A stretch of 64,000 bases of DNA from an uncultured Chthonomonadales bacterium (GTDB taxonomy: Bacteria > Armatimonadota > Chthonomonadetes > Chthonomonadales > CAJBBX01). Location of the stretch: NCBI GenBank assembly GCA_938005745.1, contig CALLMM010000019.1, positions 1 to 64,000 of the forward strand. The letters run 5' to 3'. Below are positions 43,416 to 51,221 of this stretch, piece after piece (within the stretch, counting starts at the first letter, position 1; each line of letters opens with the position of its first letter). A program made the position numbers and the translations under genes. Below the pieces are notes generated by a model. The model was given only the letters and a program-made list of their open reading frames with translations. It was not told where the DNA came from and made no database searches.

Positions 43416-44932
43416 GAGTAGCGGTGGTTGGCGGCGGACTGGCAGGCGCGGCGGCGTCGGTCAAGCTTGCCGGCGCAGGATACGACGTAACGCTGTTCGA
43501 GAAGAATGCCCACATCGGCGGAAAGATGAACCTGTGGCAGTCGAAGGGGTACACCTTCGACATGGGACCGACCATTCTGACCATGCCCGATGTGGCGCGA
43601 CGGCTCTTTTCCGATCTCGGTCGGCGGGTGGAAGACTATATGACTTTTGTCTCGCTCGACCCGCAGTGGCGCACCTTCTTCCATGACGGCAGTCAACTGG
43701 ACCTCTACTCCTCGATGCAGGGGATGGTGGAGGAGATGGGGCGCTTTGCGCCCGAAGAGATCGGCAGTTATGTCCGCTTCCTCGCCTATGCACAGCGTAT
43801 GTACGAGATCTCGGACCGCTGGTTCTTCTGGAAGTCCTACGGCGGTCTGCGCGACATGATGAAAGCCAATCCCATGAGTCCACAGTCCGCGCTGCTGGCG
43901 ATGAAGATGGACCCGATGACCACCATGCATCAGGCGATTCGCAAACATTTCCGCGATCCGCGCCTGGCGCAGCTCTTCGAGCACTTTGTGCAGTATGTCG
44001 GCTCCTCGCCCTTTATCGCGCCCGCGATCCTCTGCCTGATCCCCTGGGTGCAGATCGGATACGGCTGCTGGTACACGATGGGAGGGACCGGCGCGGTCGC
44101 GCGCGGGATCGCGCAGCTCGCCGAGGAGCTGAAGGTGCAGCTTCGTCTGAATACGCCCGTGGAGCGGATCGAGGTGCAGAACGGCAAAGCGGTCGGCGTT
44201 GTGCCGGAAGGCGGCTCGCTGGAGAGGTTCGACATCGTCGTCTCCAATGCCGACATCGTGCGCATGTATGAGAAGATGCTGCCCAACGGTCAGGAGACCC
44301 TGCGCAGAGAGGGGAAGCGGCTGGAGCCTGCCTGCTCCGGCGTGGTGCTCTATCTGGGATGCCGCAAGCGGTTCCCACAGCTTCTGCACCACGACTTTTT
44401 CTTCTCAAAAGACTCGGATGAGGAGTTCCGGGACATCTATGAGCGGCGCATTCCGCACGAGGACCCGACGATCTATCTGGCGGTTCCCTCCCGCACCGAT
44501 ACGGGCGTCGCGCCGGAGGGCTGCGAAAATATCTACGTGCTGGTGCACACCCCCTATGTCAGTCCTGAATACGACTGGGAGACCGGCGCGGAGCGTTACC
44601 GGAACATCATTATTGATAAACTGGAGCGGTGCGGACTGGAAGGGCTGCGCGACAGCATTGAGACGGAGCGGATGATCACGCCGCTCGATCTGGAGCGCCT
44701 CTACTGGGTGAACAAGGGAGCCATCTACGGGGTGGTAACGCAGCGCGGGCTGGGGTCGGCGTTCAAGACCTCCAATCGCAGCGCGGAGATCCAGAATCTC
44801 TATCTCTGCGGCGGCAGCGTCAACCCGGGGGCGGGCGTTCCGATGGTGCTGATGAGCGGGCAGATCGCGGCGGACTGCGTGATCGAGGATCACGGCGCAC
44901 GGCGCGAAGCCGCGCTCTCATCGCCGGCATAG
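43412..44932 (+). CDS. CrtN/CrtP-type carotenoid desaturase or oxidase (second of two)
   Basis: 506 residues, starting in the ATGA overlap with the aldehyde dehydrogenase gene. FAD motif 'VAVVGGGLAGAAASVKLAGA' lies at the very N-terminus, followed by 'HIGGKMNLWQSKGYTFDMG' and, at the C-terminus, 'LCGGSVNPGAGVPMVLMSGQ', so the full family architecture is present. It is a diverged paralog of the gene at 40263 without its N-terminal extension. In C30 carotenoid clusters the second homolog is often the terminal-methyl oxidase that feeds the aldehyde dehydrogenase; position and coupling fit, but this is inferred. Confidence 0.9.
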   Translation: MRVAVVGGGLAGAAASVKLAGAGYDVTLFEKNAHIGGKMNLWQSKGYTFDMGPTILTMPDVARRLFSDLGRRVEDYMTFVSLDPQWRTFFHDGSQLDLYSSMQGMVEEMGRFAPEEIGSYVRFLAYAQRMYEISDRWFFWKSYGGLRDMMKANPMSPQSALLAMKMDPMTTMHQAIRKHFRDPRLAQLFEHFVQYVGSSPFIAPAILCLIPWVQIGYGCWYTMGGTGAVARGIAQLAEELKVQLRLNTPVERIEVQNGKAVGVVPEGGSLERFDIVVSNADIVRMYEKMLPNGQETLRREGKRLEPACSGVVLYLGCRKRFPQLLHHDFFFSKDSDEEFRDIYERRIPHEDPTIYLAVPSRTDTGVAPEGCENIYVLVHTPYVSPEYDWETGAERYRNIIIDKLERCGLEGLRDSIETERMITPLDLERLYWVNKGAIYGVVTQRGLGSAFKTSNRSAEIQNLYLCGGSVNPGAGVPMVLMSGQIAADCVIEDHGARREAALSSPA

Positions 44933-44947
44933 CGCAGGGAGCAGGCG

Positions 44948-45760
44948 ATGATACCGGCGAAGAAGTCGCCTCTGGTGGAGAGATGGTTTTTCGCTTACAA
45001 TCGGAGGTATCTTCAGCGCAGTTTCCATACGCTGCATCTGCTTGGCAGTCCGGAAGCGTTCACGCCAGAGAGAGGGATTCCGATTGTCGTCTACTTCAAT
45101 CACAGCAGCTGGTGGGACCTGCTCCTGGGCATCTACCTGAACGATGTCGCGCTGGGCTGGGACTCCTACGGCGTGATGGATGAGCGGCAGGTGATGCGCT
45201 ACCGCTTCTTCTCGAAGCTGGGCGTCATCGGGGTGGATCGCACAAGTCTGCGGGGGGCAAAGGAGTTTCTGGACTACGCGGTTCAGCTTCTCGCGGGCAA
45301 ATCGCGCGCCCTGTGGATTGCGCCCCAGGGGGAGATCGCCTCCAATCTCCAGCGTCCGTTCCGCTTTCAATCGGGCATCGGGCATCTGGCGGAGGCGCTG
45401 GGCGAGTTCTATCTGCTGGCGCTGGCGTTTGAATACGAGTTCTGGAGCGAGAAACAGCCGGAGGCGTTTGTCTCCTTCGCTCCGGTGGAGCATGTGAAGG
45501 TCGGGGAGGGGTTCGACCGTCGCGCCTTCACCCGCCAGTGCGAGCGGAGACTGGAGAGCCTCGTGGACGATCTCGCGGCGGTCCGTACGCGTCGCGATCC
45601 CGCGCTGTTTCGACCGCTCTTCACCGGACGCGCCGGCATCAGCCCGGTCTATGATGCCGTGCGCGCTCTCTCGGCGCGTTTGCGCGGCGAGAAGTTCCGC
45701 CGGGCGCACGGTGAGGTGGTAACCCCCTCCTGGAAAACAAAACCGCCCCCGACCGCATAG
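44948..45760 (+). CDS. PlsC-like acyltransferase of the carotenoid cluster
   Basis: 270 residues. The LPLAT motif H52-x4-D57 stands in 'YFNHSSWWD' and the second block is 'WIAPQGEIA' in place of 'F-PEGTRS'. There is one weak hydrophobic segment and no signal peptide, so it is probably a peripheral membrane enzyme. Family members transfer acyl groups from acyl-CoA or acyl-ACP; in carotenoid clusters (CrtO of staphyloxanthin) the acceptor is a glycosylated carotenoid. No glycosyltransferase or squalene/phytoene synthase gene is present, so those steps must be encoded elsewhere or the product is different. The stop codon lies within the hairpin at 45743-45770. Confidence 0.85.
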   Translation: MIPAKKSPLVERWFFAYNRRYLQRSFHTLHLLGSPEAFTPERGIPIVVYFNHSSWWDLLLGIYLNDVALGWDSYGVMDERQVMRYRFFSKLGVIGVDRTSLRGAKEFLDYAVQLLAGKSRALWIAPQGEIASNLQRPFRFQSGIGHLAEALGEFYLLALAFEYEFWSEKQPEAFVSFAPVEHVKVGEGFDRRAFTRQCERRLESLVDDLAAVRTRRDPALFRPLFTGRAGISPVYDAVRALSARLRGEKFRRAHGEVVTPSWKTKPPPTA

Positions 45761-45770
45761 TCGGGGGCGG
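45743..45770 (-). terminator. Terminator hairpin between convergent genes
   Basis: An 11-bp perfect stem (45743-45753 with 45760-45770) and loop CGCATA. The minus strand continues with TTTTGTTTT, so it should end the repeat-protein transcript; no T-run follows on the + strand. The TAG stop of the acyltransferase (45758-45760) is in the loop and first stem base. Confidence 0.8.
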
Positions 45771-45782
45771 CAAGGACAGTCT

Positions 45783-46400
45783 TCAGGCAGCCTGCGGGGC
45801 AGCCGCCTTTTTTCGGCGCTTGAAGGGTTTGCGGAGAACGATCTGCTTGTAGTCCAGACCGGCAGCCTCCAGCGCGCGATGCCACGAGTCGAAGCGCCGC
45901 CGCGCCGCCGTGATGAGCGTGATGTCGTACTGCTCGACACTCTTGGCGTTCAGGTCGCGCCCCTCCTGATGCAGCTCTCGCAGACGCTGTATCACCGCCT
46001 CTTCATCCCACTCGCGATACCGGCGAATGTCGCTGTAGTTGAGTCCTGCCGCCTGGATCGCGCTCCTCCACGAACCGAAGTGCTTGCGCTTGGTGGCGGC
46101 GGCGGCAAGCTGCGGGTCTACCACCGTGCTGATATGTCTCCACGAGAGATCCACGCCTTTTGCATGCAGTTCGCGAATGCGCGCCAGAATCCGTTCGCGG
46201 GTCCACATCTTATATTTTCGAATTTCCTCGTAGTTCAAGCCGGAATACTCGACAGCGGATCGCCAGGAGCCGAAATAGCGCGTGGCGGCACGCAGCAGCG
46301 CGACATGCTCCTGCGCGATGCTGGCATAGTTAAGGTCATCGCCCGCATTATGCATCCGCACAATCTCGGCGGCGATAGACTGCTTACTCCACTTTCTCAC
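45783..46400 (-). CDS. Three-repeat HNH_repeat-like DNA-binding protein without nuclease domain
   Basis: 205 residues made of three copies of a ~62-65-residue unit starting at W4, W66 and W131. Each has 'I-x-x-LH-x-x-G-x-DL' then a helix ending in 'FGSWRSA' (third copy 'FDSWHRA') and 'AGLNY-x-x-IR'. This matches the homing-endonuclease-associated repeat, normally found beside HNH nucleases as a DNA-reading module. Here there is no nuclease domain, only a basic Lys/Arg-rich tail with 'RRKKAA'. GTG start, SD AAGGAG ten bases before. It stands alone and is divergent from the barrel-protein gene. A DNA-binding regulator is likely but unproven. Confidence 0.8.
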   Translation of the reverse strand: MRKWSKQSIAAEIVRMHNAGDDLNYASIAQEHVALLRAATRYFGSWRSAVEYSGLNYEEIRKYKMWTRERILARIRELHAKGVDLSWRHISTVVDPQLAAAATKRKHFGSWRSAIQAAGLNYSDIRRYREWDEEAVIQRLRELHQEGRDLNAKSVEQYDITLITAARRRFDSWHRALEAAGLDYKQIVLRKPFKRRKKAAAPQAA

Positions 46401-46803
46401 GGTAGAGTGCTCCTTCTATAACGAATGTTTCATGTCTGGACAGGGTGTACAGTCAGACAGGCTACTATTGCCGTTCATGGGAACAGGCAGACAATTCTTA
46501 AGGTGCAACGGGGGGATCACGGTGATGAAGGTGCGGCTGAAACTCAATCGCTTCCGTTCGATATCTTAACCGTTAACTATCCTTAATGATAGAGTATAGC
46601 GCGTTCTCAAGTCAACCCTCTCGCGAATTAATTCACAAACGTCGCAAATCTTTCGCCCGACAGAGGCGCGGACACAGGGATCTGCTTTTAAATACGCAGC
46701 GTAGGAAACAAAGAGTTCACTCTATCGGTTCATGGAGGAGATAGGATTCATTTTCCAGAAACATGATCTGTCTTCCCCTCAATCTCTGTGCTGGAGGCGG
46801 CGT
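46401..46803. other. Divergent AT-rich intergenic region
   Basis: 403 bases without a gene, AT-rich compared with the surroundings. It contains TGTCTG...CAGACA (46433-46438 and 46454-46459, 15-base spacer), several ACAG repeats at 46440, 46449 and 46457, GTTAAC near 46571, a TTAACT-16-TATAGC promoter-like pair around 46573-46600 and TTTTAAATACG at 46686. It should hold promoters for both the repeat-protein gene and the barrel gene. The ATG at 46732 in the barrel frame is unlikely as start. Confidence 0.5.
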
Positions 46804-48033
46804 GTGTTTTGGAGGAAACCCTCTGCCTGCCTGATAGCGATCTCATGGTGCGCGCTCCTGTATGCAGCCGCGCTCGCGCAGGAGCCGGGCGCCCCCGATC
46901 CGAAAGGGTGGCGCACACATTCACTCGGAGCGGTTCGCGGAAACGGCTCTCTGAGTCTGGGCTTGCAGATATGGCACGACCGCCTTCGTGTTCGAAATCT
47001 GGTGCTGCGTAATCACCTCGATCTCGCGCCCGGCATCCGCGCCCATCTGGGGCTTCGCAGGCGCGAAAATGAGTGGCGGCGCAGACCGTTTACACCGGAT
47101 GTAGACGAAGCCTATCTGGAAGGAATGGCGTTCTTTCGTGATGATAATCACAATCTCGCCTTCAACCTGAAGGTCGGGCGCGTGCGCTATCTGCGGTTTC
47201 CGGAGCCGGATCGCCTGTCGGTCTTTGATCAGGTTCCGGGCATCCGCGACCTGTCGGGCGGTCCCGTGACCGACTATCGGGGCGCGCTGCTCATCTTTGA
47301 AGGCGCGCACCGGAGCGGGCTGGGGGTACATTTCGGCGGTATCTCCTGGGGCTTTGACGCCGATCAGCGGGGGATGAACGCGGTCGAGTGGTATGGATTT
47401 GTGCGCCGGTCGTTCGGTCCGGGCTGGCGGTTTGAGGGGAGACTTGGCGCGCTGGCGGGACGGGCGGAGCCGCTCGGCAGACCCGCACGGCGCGGGGGGA
47501 ACCTCTTTCTCAGCCGAGAGTTCGGTGAGTTTGAGATCGGGGCGATGTATGAGAAGCTGCGCGGCTATCCGGCGTACACCGGCGTGATGGTGCGTTTTCG
47601 CTCGACTGACATCACCCGCCTTCTGGGAAAGGTCGCGTTTGATTATGCGCGCAAGCCGGAGGGTTTCGCCTTTCAGTACGATCTGCTGAACTGGAATATC
47701 AACGCCTCCTCCGCTCCCGCGCCCGGCGAGGAGCTGGTGGGCGAGGTGCGCGCGGTGCGTCTGCGCACCTACTGGCAGCAGAGCTTCCTCCGCAATGAGT
47801 ATGAGCACCGAATATCCTCCCGGGGAGAGACGACAGGCGCAGGACTGCGTATGGTGGCGGAAGAGCAGCCCTGGTATCTGGAGCTAGAGGCGCTGGTCAG
47901 TCCGCACGTCTCAGTGAGGTCCGAGTGGCTGCGCGACCGGCAGGGACCGGCGCAGCTGGCGCAGGAGGTGGTCTATCGTTTCTATCGGAAGCGAGAGGCA
48001 CGGAAAGGAGAGGGTTCTCATGCAACACGGTGA
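46804..48033 (+). CDS. Alginate-export-like outer-membrane beta-barrel protein
   Basis: 409 residues from a GTG at 46804, which has GGAGG six bases upstream and yields a normal signal peptide ('CLIAISWCALLYAAALAQ'); an in-frame ATG at 46732 would add 24 odd residues. The mature part is made of alternating polar/aromatic strands, e.g. 'SLSLGLQIWHDRLRVRNLVL', 'GWRFEGRLGALAGRA', 'GEFEIGAMYEKLRGY' and a C-terminal strand 'AQEVVYRFYRKREAR', typical of an outer-membrane barrel such as AlgE. No cleft residues can be assigned. If correct, it shows the cell has an outer membrane. It overlaps the creatininase gene by 14 bases. Confidence 0.65.
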   Translation: MFWRKPSACLIAISWCALLYAAALAQEPGAPDPKGWRTHSLGAVRGNGSLSLGLQIWHDRLRVRNLVLRNHLDLAPGIRAHLGLRRRENEWRRRPFTPDVDEAYLEGMAFFRDDNHNLAFNLKVGRVRYLRFPEPDRLSVFDQVPGIRDLSGGPVTDYRGALLIFEGAHRSGLGVHFGGISWGFDADQRGMNAVEWYGFVRRSFGPGWRFEGRLGALAGRAEPLGRPARRGGNLFLSREFGEFEIGAMYEKLRGYPAYTGVMVRFRSTDITRLLGKVAFDYARKPEGFAFQYDLLNWNINASSAPAPGEELVGEVRAVRLRTYWQQSFLRNEYEHRISSRGETTGAGLRMVAEEQPWYLELEALVSPHVSVRSEWLRDRQGPAQLAQEVVYRFYRKREARKGEGSHATR

Positions 48034-48799
48034 ACTGCGATGGACGCAGACGGCGGCAAACTGCGGCAAGGTGATGGTGGTTCCGCTCGGATCGCTGGAG
48101 CAGCACGGGCATCACCTTCCCATGCTGACCGACACCTGGATCATCACGGAGGTGGCGCGCCGCGCGGAGACGGAACTGAAAGAGGAGGCGCTCTTTCTGC
48201 CGACTCTCTGGCTGGGAGCCTCCGACCATCATCGCGCCTACCCCGGAACTGTCAGCGCGGCGAACGGGCACTATGTCCTGATCCTGGAAGATATTCTGGA
48301 GAGCCTGATCGGCGCCGGTTTTCGGCGCATCTTTCTGCTCAACGGACACGGCGGCAATATCACCCCGGCGCGTCAGGCGATCTATAACGTACAGCTTCGA
48401 CACCGCACGATGCAGGGGCTGTACCTCGCCTTCAGCAGCTGGTGGACCCTGGCGGAGCCGCGGATCGCGCAGATCGAGTCCCTGCAGGCGAAGATGGTGA
48501 CCCACGCCTGTGAGCAGGAGACCTCGATGGTCCTGCGCCTGCGTCCGGAACTGGTGCGCCTGGATAAGGCTACCGGCGCGGTTATTCCGTTCGAGTCCGC
48601 CTTCTACTATCCCGATTTCAGCGCGCCGGGACGGGTAGACGTGGCGCGAACCTTCGATCAACTGACAATCACCGGCGCGTTTGGTCATCCGGAACTCGCC
48701 ACGGCGGCAAAGGGAGAGGCGCTCTTTGTCGCTGCCGCCGGCGAAGTGGTCGCCTTCGTGCGCGAATTCTATCGGTGGAGCGAGATAGAGCCGGCGTAG
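48020..48799 (+). CDS. Creatininase-family metal-dependent amidohydrolase
   Basis: 259 residues, close to the ~260 of creatininase. Metal ligands recognised: E27-x-H29 and D38 in 'GSLEQHGHHLPMLTDT', H110 in 'LLNGHGGNIT', and an acid in 'ACEQETSMVLRL'. 'GASDHHRAYPGTVS' is a conserved substrate loop. The family cleaves cyclic amides or peptide-like bonds; members include creatininase, the FAPy deformylase ArfB and mycofactocin-system MftE. MftE matters because the window also has a PqqD-type protein, but the other mycofactocin genes are absent here, so no such link is made. It starts in the barrel-gene 3' end and is followed by another amidohydrolase. Confidence 0.87.
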   Translation: MQHGELRWTQTAANCGKVMVVPLGSLEQHGHHLPMLTDTWIITEVARRAETELKEEALFLPTLWLGASDHHRAYPGTVSAANGHYVLILEDILESLIGAGFRRIFLLNGHGGNITPARQAIYNVQLRHRTMQGLYLAFSSWWTLAEPRIAQIESLQAKMVTHACEQETSMVLRLRPELVRLDKATGAVIPFESAFYYPDFSAPGRVDVARTFDQLTITGAFGHPELATAAKGEALFVAAAGEVVAFVREFYRWSEIEPA

Positions 48800-48890
48800 C
48801 GGTGCGCACGCATCCTTTCCATGCTACAAAGCAAGGCTGAAGAGGTCGTAATACGCCGCACGCCTATCGGTGAAGGAAGGGAGAACGAAG

Positions 48891-50180
48891 ATGCCGTCAC
48901 GCATTCGCGAACTCGTGGAACAGACCTCCTTTATAGATACGCATGAGCACCTGATCGAGGAGAGCGTACGCCTGTCCGGTCAGACGGGGGGGCATCTCTT
49001 TCCCTGCGATGACTGGGCATATCTGTTCATGCACTATCTCGGCGATGATCTGGCGGTCAGCGGAATGCCGCTCGCCGATCAACGACGTTTCTTTGACCCG
49101 GAGACGCCCTCCGAAGAGAAGTATCGTCTGGTGGCGCCCTTCTGGAAGCGGGTCCGGCATACCGGATACGGGCAGGCGGTGCGCCATACGCTGCAGGGTC
49201 TGTACGGCATTGACGACCTGACGGAGAGCACGGCGGAGAGGCTGGCGGAGGCGTATACCGCGACCGTGCGGCTCGGGTTCTATCGGCACATTCTCCGGGA
49301 ACTGGCAAATGTGGAGGTGTGCCAGGTCAACTCCCTCCAGCGCATCTTCATGAAGTCCGAGCAGCCCGACCTGCTGGCGCAGGACCTGAGCATCGTCGCC
49401 CTGAGCACCGGTCTCGATCTTGCTGAGGTGGAGAGAGACTGCGGGAAAACGGCGCAGACTCTGGATGAGTGGCTGGAGATTATTGACTGGTACTTCGCGC
49501 AGTACGGTCCGCTGGCGGTCGCCGTGAAGAACCAGAGCGCCTACTCCCGCCGTCTTAACTACCAGCGCGTGCCGCAAGAGCGCGCAGAACCGCTCTTCCG
49601 TCGTCTGGCGCAGGGCGAATCGCTGAATCCGGAGGAGATGAAGACGCTGCAGGACTTTCTGTTCCGCTACTGCGTCGAAAAGGCGACCGCATACGGGCTG
49701 CCGGTCAAGCTGCATACCGGCTACTACGCCGGTCACGACTATATGCCGCTGGAGCGATTGCGGCTGAACACGGGTGACCTCTGCCCGCTGCTGACCGACT
49801 TCCCGGACACCCGTTTCGTTCTCATGCATATCGGGTATCCTTATCAGGAAGAGTTTATCGCGCTGGCGAAGCACTACCGCAACGTCTACTTAGATATGTG
49901 CTGGGCGTGGATCATCAATCCGCAGGCAGGCGTCCGTTTTCTGAAGGACTTTCTGGTGACCGCGCCGGTCAACAAAGTCTTTACCTTCGGCGGCGACTAT
50001 ATCACCGTGGAGACGGTCTACGGTCATAGCTGCGTGGCGAGACAGGGGATTTCGCAGGCGATCATTGAGCTGGTTCAGGAGGGGTGGATCCGGCAGGAGG
50101 AGACGGCTCCCATCATTGAAAGCGTCATGCGCGGCAATGCGGAAACGGTTTTCCCCGCGCATATCCGCCCGGATCGTTAA
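48891..50180 (+). CDS. Amidohydrolase-superfamily metal hydrolase (amidohydro_2-like)
   Basis: 429 residues from an ATG at 48891 (GGAAGGGAG seven bases before). Metal site motif 'FIDTHEHLIEE' near the N-terminus, a central lysine-rich stretch ('VKNQSAYSRR'), 'KLHTGYYAGHDY', 'RFVLMHIGYPYQEEF' and 'VFTFGGDY' at the C-terminal end, where the Asp is a probable metal ligand. The shape is that of decarboxylase- or uronate-isomerase-like members of the superfamily, with a catalytic TIM barrel. No signal peptide. It follows the creatininase-family gene by 91 bases. Substrate unknown; a small cyclic or acidic metabolite is likely. Confidence 0.85.
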   Translation: MPSRIRELVEQTSFIDTHEHLIEESVRLSGQTGGHLFPCDDWAYLFMHYLGDDLAVSGMPLADQRRFFDPETPSEEKYRLVAPFWKRVRHTGYGQAVRHTLQGLYGIDDLTESTAERLAEAYTATVRLGFYRHILRELANVEVCQVNSLQRIFMKSEQPDLLAQDLSIVALSTGLDLAEVERDCGKTAQTLDEWLEIIDWYFAQYGPLAVAVKNQSAYSRRLNYQRVPQERAEPLFRRLAQGESLNPEEMKTLQDFLFRYCVEKATAYGLPVKLHTGYYAGHDYMPLERLRLNTGDLCPLLTDFPDTRFVLMHIGYPYQEEFIALAKHYRNVYLDMCWAWIINPQAGVRFLKDFLVTAPVNKVFTFGGDYITVETVYGHSCVARQGISQAIIELVQEGWIRQEETAPIIESVMRGNAETVFPAHIRPDR

Positions 50181-50181
50181 T

Positions 50182-50203
50182 TGCCCGGCGCTCTTGCCGG
50201 GTA
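50182..50203 (+). terminator. Weak hairpin after the amidohydrolase gene
   Basis: TGCCCGGC (50182-50189) pairs with GCCGGGTA (50196-50203) over 8 bp with one wobble; loop GCTCTT. No T-run, so it may only support Rho-dependent ending or slow the polymerase ahead of the next promoter. Confidence 0.4.
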
Positions 50204-50208
50204 GAACC

Positions 50209-50237
50209 TTGACGGGCATCTGCGTAGATGATATTAT
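50209..50237 (+). promoter_or_regulatory. Strong promoter for the ECF sigma factor gene
   Basis: TTGACG (50209-50214) and TATTAT (50232-50237) are exactly 17 bases apart, in an otherwise gene-free gap. The leader to the ATG at 50338 would be about 94 bases, ending in SD GGAAGGAA. The housekeeping-like hexamers suggest the sigma gene is not solely autoregulated. Confidence 0.7.
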
Positions 50238-50337
50238 TGTCGTATCGCTATCCAGCGCGTTCAATCCAGAGAGAGAGGAAGCCGGTAAGTCTCTCTTGCG
50301 CGAATAGTCCGGCAAAACGGATGGAAGGAACTCGATC

Positions 50338-51027
50338 ATGGCAAGGGAAAGGGTTATGCCCGACAGGGCAAGCTCCTACTTGCCGGCAGTGGATACGGAC
50401 CTTACGTATGTGACGCGAGTGCAGGACGGGGATACGGAAGCGTTTGAGCCACTCTGGAGAAAGTATGAGCGCCCCCTGTATCAGTATTTTCTGCGACGAA
50501 CGCATCACCGTCAGGAAGCGGAGGACTTAGCCAGCGAGACGCTGGTTGCAGCATTTCAGTCGCTGCCGCAGTTTCGCGGAAGCGTATCGAACCCTGAGGT
50601 TCGTTCTGAAGCCAGCTCCTTTCAAAGTTATCTACAAGCCATCGCGCGCCATAAGTTTTCGCACTGGGCGCGCAGAAAGCGGGTACGTAAAGAGATACGC
50701 GCCAGTGATGTCACGCCACCCGAAGCCTCTGAACCGGATGGCAACTGGGTTGAGGCGATCCTTGAGAGCAGAGATCAATCCGAGGAGATGCCGATGGAGG
50801 CGATCCTCAAATCGGAAGAGCGCGAGACCGTCTGTTATGCGCTGGCCAGCATCGACTCTTCGGTGCAGTTTCGGGTCATGATGATGCACTACTTCGCCGG
50901 CATGACCCATCAGGATATCGCCTCCCTTCTTACCACACGCAGTGAGACCGTAAACAGCCGTCTGCAGGATGGTCGCAAAGCCTTTCGTCGGCATTATCAG
51001 CAGTACGAGACCGGTCACCAGGACTGA
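50338..51027 (+). CDS. ECF-type RNA polymerase sigma factor
   Basis: 229 residues. Sigma region 2 spans about residues 25-105: 'AFEPLWRKYERPLYQYFLRR' and 'RQEAEDLASETLVAAFQSL', followed by 'AIARHKFSHWARRKRVRKEI' (region 2.3/2.4). Region 4 is near the C-terminus: 'IDSSVQFRVMMMHYFAGMTH' then 'QDIASLLTTRSETVNSRLQDG', a helix-turn-helix. The linker between them is longer and more acidic than average (residues ~118-160). No anti-sigma gene with a zinc-finger or membrane helix is recognisable next to it; the downstream gene is unknown. ECF factors direct polymerase to envelope or stress regulons. Confidence 0.92.
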   Translation: MARERVMPDRASSYLPAVDTDLTYVTRVQDGDTEAFEPLWRKYERPLYQYFLRRTHHRQEAEDLASETLVAAFQSLPQFRGSVSNPEVRSEASSFQSYLQAIARHKFSHWARRKRVRKEIRASDVTPPEASEPDGNWVEAILESRDQSEEMPMEAILKSEERETVCYALASIDSSVQFRVMMMHYFAGMTHQDIASLLTTRSETVNSRLQDGRKAFRRHYQQYETGHQD

Positions 51028-51221
51028 ACGGCAGCCGGTCACCGTCGAATCTTTTCGTCAGAATGCATGATGCGCGCTGTGAACGGACTCCCCGACGTTC
51101 ACAGGCAGAGATAGCACCTCGAGCCTGGCAGCTCTTGATCTCCGCAGAGAGGCGGGCTATCCGTACTGTCTCAGGGGGCTCAGCGTCATCCGGCGCCTGA
51201 AACAGCGATTGGAAGAAACCC

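Noticed and set aside
48020..48799. Link between the creatininase-family gene (MftE-like) and the PqqD-type gene as a mycofactocin system
   Set aside because: They are 20 kb apart on opposite strands, and mftA, mftB, mftC, mftD and mftF were not seen.
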